From positions 248,001-312,000 of the forward strand of contig JACJWI010000004.1 of NCBI GenBank assembly GCA_020637215.1: 64,000 bases of DNA. The letters run 5' to 3'. The notes under the pieces were generated by a model, which did no database searches, was not told where the DNA came from, and was given only the letters and a program-made list of their open reading frames with translations. This DNA comes from Microthrixaceae bacterium (GTDB lineage Bacteria > Actinomycetota > Acidimicrobiia > Acidimicrobiales > Microtrichaceae). Shown here piece after piece: positions 55,579-62,239 of this stretch. Positions within the stretch are counted from its first letter, which is position 1; every line of letters begins with the position of its first letter. The position numbers and the translations under genes are program-made.

Positions 55579-57207
55579 ATGCTCGACGACGCCATCGCAA
55601 CCCAGCTGAGGACGCATCTGCAGAAGGTCGTCCAGCCCATCGTGCTCCGGGCCTCGCTGGACGACGGAGCCAAGTCCGCCGAGCTCGCCGCCCTGCTCGA
55701 CGAGATCGCCGCCATGTCGGAGCTGATCACCGTCGAGCGGACCGACGACGACGAACGTCGGCCCAGCTTCGCCATCGTCCGGGCCGGAACCGACGTCTCG
55801 GTCCGCTTCGCCGGCATCCCGCTCGGCCACGAGTTCACCTCCCTGGTGCTGGCGCTCCTGCAGGTGGGCGGCCACCCCTCCACCGCCCGCGACGAGACCG
55901 TCCGCGCCGTCGAGGCGCTCACCGACGACCTGCACTTCGAGACCTACTTCTCGTTGTCGTGCCAGAACTGCCCCGACGTCGTCCAGGCGCTGAATCTGAT
56001 GAGCGTCCTGAACCCACGCGTGTCGCACACCGCCATCGACGGCGCGCTGTTCGCGGACGAGGTCGAGTCCCGCCAGGTGATGGCGGTGCCCGCGGTGTTC
56101 CTGAACGGCGAGCCGTGGGGTCAGGGTCGCATGACCCTCGAGGAGATCGTCGACCGCCTCGACTCCGGAGCCGCCGAACGCCGGGCCGAGGAGCTGGCCG
56201 ACAGGGACGTCTTCGACGTCCTCGTCGTCGGTGGCGGGCCGGCTGGTGCCGCGGCAGCGATCTACTCGGCGCGCAAGGGCATCTCCACCGGCGTCGTCGC
56301 CGAGCGCTTCGGCGGCCAGGTGCTCGACACGCTGGCGATCGAGAACTTCATCTCGGTCCCCTACACCGAGGGCCCGAAGCTGGCCGCCGCCATGGAGCAG
56401 CACGTCCTCGACCACGACGTCGACGTCATGGACCTGCAGCGCGCCGCCCGTCTGATCCCGGGCTCCGACGGCGACCCCATCGGCGTCGAGCTCGACAACG
56501 GCGTCGTGCTCCGGTCCCGCTCGGTGGTGATCTCCACCGGTGCCCGCTGGCGGACCATGGACGTCCCCGGCGAAGCCGAGTACCGCAACAAGGGCGTGGC
56601 CTACTGCCCCCACTGCGACGGCCCGTTGTTCAAGGGCAAGCGGGTCGCGGTCGTCGGCGGCGGCAACTCCGGCGTGGAGGCGGCCATCGACCTGGCCGGC
56701 ATCGTCTCCCACGTCACCCTGATCGAGTTCGACGACCAGCTCCGGGCCGACGACGTGCTCCAGCGCAAGCTGCGCAGCCTGCCCAACGTCGACGTCCTGG
56801 TCTCGTCGCTCACCACCGAGGTGCACGGCGACGGGAGCACGGTCACCGGGATCACCGTCCGGGACCGCGTCGAGGGGTCGGACCGCCTGATCGAGCTCGA
56901 CGGCGTGTTCGTGCAGATCGGGCTGCTGCCCAACACCGAGTGGCTCGAGGGCGCCGTCGAGCTGTCGCCGCGACGCGAGGTCGTGATCGACGACCACGGC
57001 CGGACATCGGTGCCCGGGGTGTTCGCCGCCGGCGACTGCACCACGGTCCCGTTCAAGCAGATCGTGATCGCCATGGGCGCAGGAGCCACGGCGTCGCTCA
57101 GCGCCTTCGACCACCTGATCCGCACCGGGGCGCCGGCCGAGGACGGCTCCCCGACGACCGCGCCCGCCGCGGCCGCGGCCGCGGACCTGGCGGCCGCACC
57201 CTCATGA
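55579..57207 (+). CDS. ahpF: alkyl hydroperoxide reductase subunit F
   Basis: 542-residue NAD(P)H-dependent flavoprotein that reduces AhpC. The N-terminal tandem thioredoxin-like domain has Cys128-xx-Cys131 (SCQNCPD). The thioredoxin-reductase-like part has FAD motif VVGGGPAGAAAAIYSA at 217, NAD motif VVGGGNSGVEAAIDLA and the redox pair Cys343/Cys346 in AYCPHCDGP. An Ala-rich tail (TAPAAAAAADLAAAPS) extends past the usual end. ATG at 55579 with AGGAGAA upstream. Confidence 0.94.
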   Translation: MLDDAIATQLRTHLQKVVQPIVLRASLDDGAKSAELAALLDEIAAMSELITVERTDDDERRPSFAIVRAGTDVSVRFAGIPLGHEFTSLVLALLQVGGHPSTARDETVRAVEALTDDLHFETYFSLSCQNCPDVVQALNLMSVLNPRVSHTAIDGALFADEVESRQVMAVPAVFLNGEPWGQGRMTLEEIVDRLDSGAAERRAEELADRDVFDVLVVGGGPAGAAAAIYSARKGISTGVVAERFGGQVLDTLAIENFISVPYTEGPKLAAAMEQHVLDHDVDVMDLQRAARLIPGSDGDPIGVELDNGVVLRSRSVVISTGARWRTMDVPGEAEYRNKGVAYCPHCDGPLFKGKRVAVVGGGNSGVEAAIDLAGIVSHVTLIEFDDQLRADDVLQRKLRSLPNVDVLVSSLTTEVHGDGSTVTGITVRDRVEGSDRLIELDGVFVQIGLLPNTEWLEGAVELSPRREVVIDDHGRTSVPGVFAAGDCTTVPFKQIVIAMGAGATASLSAFDHLIRTGAPAEDGSPTTAPAAAAAADLAAAPS

Positions 57208-57267
57208 CCACGATCGCTGCCGCGGGGACCGTCGCCCGGGCGTGACCCGGGACGGATCGGAGTCGCC

Positions 57268-58194
57268 GTGAACCTCCGCGAGCTCGAGTACCTGGTCGCC
57301 ATCGCCGACCACCGCCACTTCGGCCGCGCCGCGAGCTCGGTGTTCGTCAGCCAGCCGACGTTGTCGACCCAGCTGAAGAAGCTGGAGTCCGAGCTCGGGG
57401 TCCAGCTGGTCGAGCGCAGCCGCGGCGGGGTGCTGTTGACCGCAGCCGGCCAGGCCGTGGTCGAACGGGCCCGGGTCGTGCTCCGGGAGACCGCCGACAT
57501 CCGCGACATCGCCCGACGGGCGGCGGACCCCTCCGCGGCGACCCTGCGGGTCGGCCTGTTCCCCACCCTGGGGCCGTACCTCCTGCCCCACGTCGTCCCC
57601 CACGTCCGCGAGCGGATGCCCCGGGTCGAGCTGCTCCTCGTCGAGGAGAAGACCGAGGTCATCCTCCAGCAGCTCGCCGACGGGACCCTCGACGTCGGGG
57701 TCCTCGCCCTGCCGGTCGACGACGGGAGACTCGAGCAGGTCGACCTGTTCACCGAGGACTTCCTCCTCGCGGTGCCCGCGGACCACCCTCTGGCCTCTCG
57801 CCGCGAGCCCATCGAGGCCACCGCGCTGGCCGGCGAGCAGGTGCTGCTGCTCGAAGAGGGGCACTGCCTGCGCGACCAGGCGCTCAGCGTGTGCCAGGTC
57901 GTGGGAGCATCGGAGCGCAGGGGCTTCCGGGCGACCAGCCTCGAGACGCTGCGTCAGATGGTGGCCGCCGGGGTCGGCATGACGTTGCTGCCCGAGCTGG
58001 CGGTCCGGGCACCGGTCCCGACCCAGGACGACATCGTGCTGCTGCGCTTCGCCGATCCCGTCCCCACCCGCCGCATCGCCATGTTCTGGCGTCCCACCAA
58101 CACCTACGCAGAGATCCTGCCGGAGCTCGCCGCGGTCTTCCGCGAACTGCCCGACGACTACGTACAGGTCGCGACCCCGTCCGATCCCACCTGA
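57268..58194 (+). CDS. oxyR: LysR-family hydrogen peroxide sensor OxyR
   Basis: 308-residue LysR regulator. The winged HTH is at residues 1-60 (MNLRELEYLVAIADHRHFGR, then SQPTLSTQLKKLE). The OxyR-specific redox cysteines are present as Cys200 and Cys209 in GHCLRDQALSVCQ, so disulfide sensing of peroxide is likely. Third in the ahpC-ahpF-oxyR cluster, 60 bases after ahpF. GTG at 57268. It probably activates ahpC. Confidence 0.93.
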   Translation: MNLRELEYLVAIADHRHFGRAASSVFVSQPTLSTQLKKLESELGVQLVERSRGGVLLTAAGQAVVERARVVLRETADIRDIARRAADPSAATLRVGLFPTLGPYLLPHVVPHVRERMPRVELLLVEEKTEVILQQLADGTLDVGVLALPVDDGRLEQVDLFTEDFLLAVPADHPLASRREPIEATALAGEQVLLLEEGHCLRDQALSVCQVVGASERRGFRATSLETLRQMVAAGVGMTLLPELAVRAPVPTQDDIVLLRFADPVPTRRIAMFWRPTNTYAEILPELAAVFRELPDDYVQVATPSDPT

Positions 58195-58195
58195 A

Positions 58196-58226
58196 CCGGA
58201 GCCGGTCCGGAGGCCGGTCCGGACCC
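58196..58226. repeat. GCCGGTCCGGA direct repeat in the convergent oxyR/ABC1 gap
   Basis: GCCGGTCCGGA occurs at 58201-58211 and 58213-58223 with a 12-base step, within a run of overlapping CCGG palindromes. It lies between the stops of oxyR and the ABC1 kinase gene. Similar TCCGGA-rich repeats fill two other convergent gaps in the window. Probable terminator. Confidence 0.5.
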
Positions 58227-58240
58227 CGGCCCCACCTCGC

Positions 58241-59719
58241 TCACGCCTCGGCGGCGCGCTCCAGGTCGCCCGGAGGCGGGAGCGGGGTGCTGAAGGCCGG
58301 GTCGGTGTCGTCGAGCACGACCCCGAGCTCGGCGGCCTTGGCCCGGGCCTCGTCGGGGAAGATGTTCTGCACGATGTAGGGATCGGCGGTGATCGAGTAG
58401 TCGGGGGCCAGGAACTTGGTGTAGCGGTCGATGTAGAGGAGCTGCTTGGCGATGAGGGCCAGCTCTTGGGGGATCGACGCGTTGTACTGCTTGAGCATCT
58501 CGGTCGACTGCGCAACCAACGCGGCCACGTCGATGCTGCCGAAGCCGTCGGCCAGCATCGGTCCGAGCACCATGTTGAGGAACGCGCCGAGCTCCTCGTC
58601 GCTGCCCATCCCCGGCGGGATGGCCCCGACCTCGCGGTAGGCCCTGGCCACCCGGGTGAAGTCCAGATCGAACGCGCACGTGTAGAAGAGGTCCTTGAGC
58701 ACTCCCCGCCACTCGAGGGACAGCTCGCCCATGATCCCGAAGTCCAGGTAGCAACCCCGACCGTCGTCGAGCGCCCAGATGTTGCCGGCGTGCATGTCGC
58801 CGTGGAACGGACCGTGGACCATGGCGGCCTCGGCCCACACCTTGGCGCCGCGGCGCAGGATCGCCTGGCCGTCCATGCCCCGGGCGACCATCTCGTCGAA
58901 CTGGTCCATCGGGATCCCGTGCACCCGCTGCATGCAGATCGTCCGAGGCCCGCAGTGGTCCCAGTACACCTCGGGCGCGGTGATCATCGTGTTGTCCCCG
59001 AACGCACCGATGTTGTGGCGGAACCGGTCCTGCTGGAACGCCTCGAGGGCCGGGTTCAGCTCCCGGAAGGTGACCGAGTGCAGGTCGCGGATGATGCCCT
59101 TGGCCCCCGAGGTACGACCCCACGGCGTCCACTCGATGAAGCGTGCGATGCGGAACATGTTGCGCAGGTCCGTCGCCATCTGATCGCGGATGTCGGGCCG
59201 CTGGACCTTGACCACGGCGGTCCGGCCGTCGCGCAACGTGCAGGCGTGCACCTGGCCGATCGAGGCGGCGGACAGCGGTTCGTCGTCGAACGAAGCGAAG
59301 ACCTCGTCGACGGGGGCGCCGAGGTCCTCGGCGATCGTCTCCCGGAGCAGCTCGACGGGGAACGGCGGGACCTCGTCCAGGCACCGCCGCGCCGAGTTCG
59401 CCAGCACCTCGGGGAACATCCCGCCGGAGCTGGCGATGATCTGACCCGACTTCACGAACGTCGGACCGAGGTGGATGAAGGCGTCGATCAGCCCGTCGCA
59501 CGCGGTCTGTACGACCGGTGTGGAACGACGACCGATCAACCGGCCGAGCAGAGCCCGGAGCACCGACCACGACACGACGACCACCGCGACGACGGTCCGC
59601 CAGAGGTCGGCAGGACGAAATGTCTCGAGGCGGGGCTCGTCCACCTCGAGCGCGGACGGCGGCGGCCCCTCCGCGTAGGGCCCTCTGAACGATCCCTTCA
59701 CGGCTGCAGAGCCTTCCAT
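58241..59719 (-). CDS. ABC1/AarF/UbiB-family atypical kinase
   Basis: 492-residue protein of the UbiB/ADCK family. A membrane segment is near residue 45 (VVAVVVVSWSVLRALLG). The family KxGQ motif is FVKSGQIIAS, an Ala-rich nucleotide loop LSAASIGQVH follows, then VVKVQRP with the Lys and the catalytic GDMHAGNIWALDDGRGCYLDFG block. These ATPases influence isoprenoid-lipid or quinone metabolism. ATG at 59719. The upstream region is replaced by the SDR::Rhs junction, so its native promoter may be altered. Confidence 0.85.
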   Translation of the reverse strand: MEGSAAVKGSFRGPYAEGPPPSALEVDEPRLETFRPADLWRTVVAVVVVSWSVLRALLGRLIGRRSTPVVQTACDGLIDAFIHLGPTFVKSGQIIASSGGMFPEVLANSARRCLDEVPPFPVELLRETIAEDLGAPVDEVFASFDDEPLSAASIGQVHACTLRDGRTAVVKVQRPDIRDQMATDLRNMFRIARFIEWTPWGRTSGAKGIIRDLHSVTFRELNPALEAFQQDRFRHNIGAFGDNTMITAPEVYWDHCGPRTICMQRVHGIPMDQFDEMVARGMDGQAILRRGAKVWAEAAMVHGPFHGDMHAGNIWALDDGRGCYLDFGIMGELSLEWRGVLKDLFYTCAFDLDFTRVARAYREVGAIPPGMGSDEELGAFLNMVLGPMLADGFGSIDVAALVAQSTEMLKQYNASIPQELALIAKQLLYIDRYTKFLAPDYSITADPYIVQNIFPDEARAKAAELGVVLDDTDPAFSTPLPPPGDLERAAEA

Positions 59720-59730
59720 GTCCGAACCCC

Positions 59731-60282
59731 CGACCCCAACCCGACCCGACCGCGGTGGCCGCCGCTGTGTCGCGGTCGGTCGAGGCGCTCGGCGGCGTCG
59801 ACGGGATCGTCCACGCCGCCGGCGCGGTCAGCCCGGACCCGCTGGGGTCGCTCACCGACGAGAACTGGCGCCGCGTCGTCGACGTCAACCTCACCGCGTA
59901 TCCGTTCGTCGTCCAGGCGCTGCTGGAACCGTTCCGGGTCGCGGCGGCTGCTGCCGCGGTCGAGGGGAGCGCATACGGCGCCGGGACGTGTCCGACGCCG
60001 CCGTCGGGTTTCGTAACCGCGACCGACATGATCTGTCGGGTCACGGTTCCGGGTTCGCAGCAGACCGACTTCCTCTACACCGGCACTTCCGGCGCCTACC
60101 GTCTCGCTCGGGTCGTGAACCCGGGCGCGCGGGTCGTCGACTACACCTACGGGACCGGCAACCGCCTCACCGGTGTGCGTGATCCGCGGGGAGCTGATGT
60201 CGTCGCGGCGGCCGACAGCGGAGTGACGGCGTTGTCATGGGCGGACAAGGACACCGACGCCACAACGACTCAGTAGACCTGC
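59731..60282 (+). pseudogene. chimeric remnant: SDR fragment fused to an Rhs/YD-repeat fragment
   Basis: One open frame joins two unrelated pieces. Codons up to about 59940 are an internal SDR segment (GGVDGIVHAAGAVSPDPLGS, then VVDVNLTAYPFVVQALLEPF) lacking the TGxxxGIG start. From about 59945 it becomes an Rhs protein (GTCPTPPSGFVTATDMICRV, FLYTGTSGAYRLARVVNPGA, GNRLTGVRDPRGAD) and ends at a TAG created beside the IS5-type insertion at about 60283. No start codon or ribosome site fits either family. A deletion or recombination scar, not a working gene. Confidence 0.75.
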
Positions 60283-61230
60283 GCGGAGTTTCATGATCGG
60301 GGCCAGGCTTGTTGGAACGAGGTGAGCGCCCAGCACACTGGGAGCCATCGTTCGAGCAGGGCGCGGTGTTGTTTCGGGACGGTGAGGCACCTCCATTGCT
60401 TGAGCCGGCCGATGCTGTGTTCGACACGGACCCGGTTCGATGACAGCACCGAGTTGAAGAACCGGTCGGTCTTGGTGAGCTCGCTGTTGTCTCGGGGCCG
60501 TCGGGTGGGCAGTTCGAGTGCTTCGACGTCGTGTTGTAGTCCTTGGAACCCGGAGTCCGCGAGGACGTCAAGGCCGGAGTCGGCCAGGTGGGATGGGAGG
60601 TTCGCGTCGCGGAGCGCGGTGAGGTCGTGGGTGGCGCCACCGAGCAGCGGTGTGACCCACAACAGATTCGACTCCGCGTCGCAGACGGCGATGGTCTTGA
60701 GGGTGTGGGTCTTCTTCTTGCCCGAGTAGTAGGGGCGCTGTTCAACCTGGCCTGTAGGGCGGGCGATGGCGAGCTCGGTGCCGTCGACGATGATCGTTCC
60801 GCCGGTCTCGGCGCACCACCAGGCGATGTCGTCGAAGTCGCCGATGATGGTGCCGTCGGGCAGCAGCGGGGCGAGACGGTCGAACGCTTCGAGGATCGGG
60901 CCGATGTTGTCGCGGAGCGTGGTGACGGGGATCCCCGAGATGCGGGCGAGGCCACGGATCGAGACGCCTTCACGCAGGTACGACAACGCGAGTCGGACCC
61001 GGGTGGTGATCGCCATGCCTTTCGGACCGCGTTTCGGTGCCGGTGGCAGCAGCGGGGTGATCGCTGCGATCAGGTGGGTGAGCGCCTGCAGGGAGAAGTG
61101 AGGCACAGTGATCTGCAGAGCTTCTGGTGTGGGCGTGTCGTGGGAGGTCATAGACCCTCGATGCTGCCCACCCAGAAGCTCGCTCGCGAATCGGCCGATC
61201 ACCCATACCCAAAACTCCGCCCACCTCTAG
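60283..61230 (-). mobile_element. IS5-superfamily insertion sequence
   Basis: The transposase gene is flanked by imperfect inverted repeats: GACCTGCGCGGAGTTT at the left end (about 60283-60298) against the complement of AAACTCCGCCCACCTC at the right end (about 61213-61228), 13 of 16 matching. TA occurs just outside both ends, a probable short target duplication (TA or TAG). It interrupts an Rhs fragment: Rhs-like reading in the same phase resumes beyond the right end. Confidence 0.68.
60291..61148 (-). CDS. IS5-type DDE transposase
   Basis: About 285 residues from the ATG at 61148 (an open frame continues to an ATG at 61202). Helix-turn-helix region VSIRGLARISGIPVTTLRDN, then a DDE_Tnp_4-like catalytic domain: first Asp in VDGTELAIARP, YYSGKKKTHTLKTIAVCDAE, second Asp in LADSGFQGL and the Glu in VRVEHSIGRLKQWRCL. 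All three catalytic residues are present and no frameshift is seen, so it may be active. It fills the IS from end to end. Confidence 0.85.
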   Translation of the reverse strand, partial: TSHDTPTPEALQITVPHFSLQALTHLIAAITPLLPPAPKRGPKGMAITTRVRLALSYLREGVSIRGLARISGIPVTTLRDNIGPILEAFDRLAPLLPDGTIIGDFDDIAWWCAETGGTIIVDGTELAIARPTGQVEQRPYYSGKKKTHTLKTIAVCDAESNLLWVTPLLGGATHDLTALRDANLPSHLADSGLDVLADSGFQGLQHDVEALELPTRRPRDNSELTKTDRFFNSVLSSNRVRVEHSIGRLKQWRCLTVPKQHRALLERWLPVCWALTSFQQAWPRS

Positions 61231-61515
61231 TGGCTGCTCGACTACAGCGAGTACGGGGTGTCTAAGATCTCCTCTCCGGTTCCGTCTTCCGGCGGTGCCC
61301 GTGTTGCCCGCAACTACTCAGTCAACAGCTGGGAACACCTGTCCGAAGCCGACGGGACCGTCACCCCAGAAGGGGCGCCGTTTGACTCCACGTACTACCG
61401 CTTTGATACCGCTGGCAGGTTGGTCAGTGCGAGGACAACAATCGCGTTGGAGCAACTCTCGGAGGCGTCTACGCCCGCATGGGACGGAAGGAGTCGGACA
61501 TTTACGACGCCGTAG
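61230..61515 (+). pseudogene. Rhs fragment right of the IS
   Basis: Read in frame from the IS border: WLLDYSEYGVSKISSPVPSS, then RNYSVNSWEHLSEADGTVTP and YYRFDTAGRLVSA, a YD/Rhs repeat. Joining it to 59945-60282 with the IS removed restores one phase apart from a TAG at the junction. After GRLVSA the frame runs 30 more codons to a stop at 61513 that look less Rhs-like, while the better coding sequence shifts to the frame one base back. Broken by IS insertion and probably by a -1 frameshift near 61410-61440. Confidence 0.6.
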
Positions 61516-61625
61516 CCCATACGGTTGCCACTTTCCAGTGCAACTATGGGTGTTTGGACTATCGTGGGGGTTCGGGCCCAGTGGGCGGCTATTTCGACCC
61601 ATGGTTGCGAAAGATTGCCAAGTGA
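61407..61625 (+). pseudogene. Rhs C-terminal tip (candidate toxin domain), displaced into the -1 frame
   Basis: Open from 61407 to a TGA at 61623-61625, about 72 codons. The protein reads EDNNRVGATLGGVYARMGRK, ESDIYDAVAHTVATFQ, CNYGCLDYRGGSGPVGGYFD, PWLRKIAK. No recognised family. It has no start codon of its own, begins where a YD repeat of the neighbouring frame ends, and its stop overlaps the start of the next gene by GTGA. That is the arrangement of a polymorphic Rhs toxin tip and its immunity gene. Base composition is more AT-rich than the chromosome around. Toxin activity is inference. Confidence 0.5.
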
Positions 61626-62020
61626 CGCAACAAGAGAAGTTCGGGCTACCCATGGTTGGGGCAACAATAGCCATGGCGTCCCTCGTGCTTCAGGGCATCG
61701 TGGCTTGCGCCGCCTTCGATGCGCAGGCCCCCTTCGACGAGGGTTCCTGTGAGTGGGTTTCGCCTGCATTCAGAGACAAGGCGGAGAGCCTCTATCTCTA
61801 TCTAGCACGTCAGCCACCACAACTGAGCTGCGCTGACGACATTCTCGTTGCCCGGATCGCTGCCGACAGCATTGATGAGGTCCGAAGCCAGATGTCGACT
61901 GGTGGCTGGCGCCGCGTCGGCTTGGGCGGAGAGGTCTATTGCTCAGGCATGCACCCCACCGCTCGGGTGGTTTTGACGGCGGGCGCCGAAATTCAGTATA
62001 GCGACCGACCTTTCTGCTAG
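61622..62020 (+). CDS. small exported or lipoprotein-like protein, candidate Rhs immunity protein
   Basis: 132 residues from GTG 61622, which overlaps the stop of the Rhs tip (GTGA). The N-terminus is a signal or anchor segment (LPMVGATIAMASLVLQGIVAC) with a possible lipobox at Cys29. A compact domain follows with four Cys (GSCEW, LSCADD, VYCSG, PFC) that could form two disulfides outside the membrane. No family recognised. Its TAG stop is formed where the IS630 left end begins, so the C-terminus may be shortened. Lower GC than neighbours. The immunity role is inferred from position only. Confidence 0.55.
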   Translation: MTQQEKFGLPMVGATIAMASLVLQGIVACAAFDAQAPFDEGSCEWVSPAFRDKAESLYLYLARQPPQLSCADDILVARIAADSIDEVRSQMSTGGWRRVGLGGEVYCSGMHPTARVVLTAGAEIQYSDRPFC

Positions 62021-62239
62021 TGTCCTGTCAGGTTGTTCCATCAGGAACTCTGGTGGAGCGGGAATTTTGGGTGATCGGTCGCGTTATCCGGTGTTGTCAA
62101 CCAACATCGGAGGCGAGTTATTGCACGACGTGGACGACCGACTGTCGAGATCGAGTTGTCCGGTGAGGAACGCCGGACTTTGCAGCGTTGGGCTCGGCGG
62201 CATTCGTCGTCACAGGCGCTGGCGCTTCGTTGCCGGATC
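62019..62239 (+). mobile_element. left end of an IS630-family element, truncated
   Basis: Begins at TA-GTGTCCTGTCAGG (IS630 elements insert at TA), includes about 100 bases of leader with a GGAGG ribosome site at 62109-62113, and the first 40 codons of the transposase. It stops abruptly at about 62240, where the Rhs reading begins in the same frame. No right end is visible in the window. A recombination remnant. Confidence 0.65.
62120..62239 (+). pseudogene. IS630 transposase N-terminal fragment
   Basis: ARRGRPTVEIELSGEERRTL, then QRWARRHSSSQALALRCRIV is the conserved N-terminal HTH start of IS630 transposases. The codon spaced correctly after GGAGG is ATT (62120), not ATG or GTG, so the start may also be damaged. 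About 40 codons remain of an expected 340 or so before the junction with Rhs sequence. Confidence 0.7.

Noticed and set aside
59718..60182. Open frame from ATG 59718 across the SDR/Rhs junction
   Set aside because: Arg-rich out-of-phase reading of the chimeric region; the SDR and Rhs similarities are in another frame.
61295..61621. Upstream extension of the candidate immunity gene to 61295
   Set aside because: The added 109 residues are a low-complexity out-of-frame reading of the Rhs segment; GTG at 61622 gives a signal-like N-terminus and a GTGA overlap.
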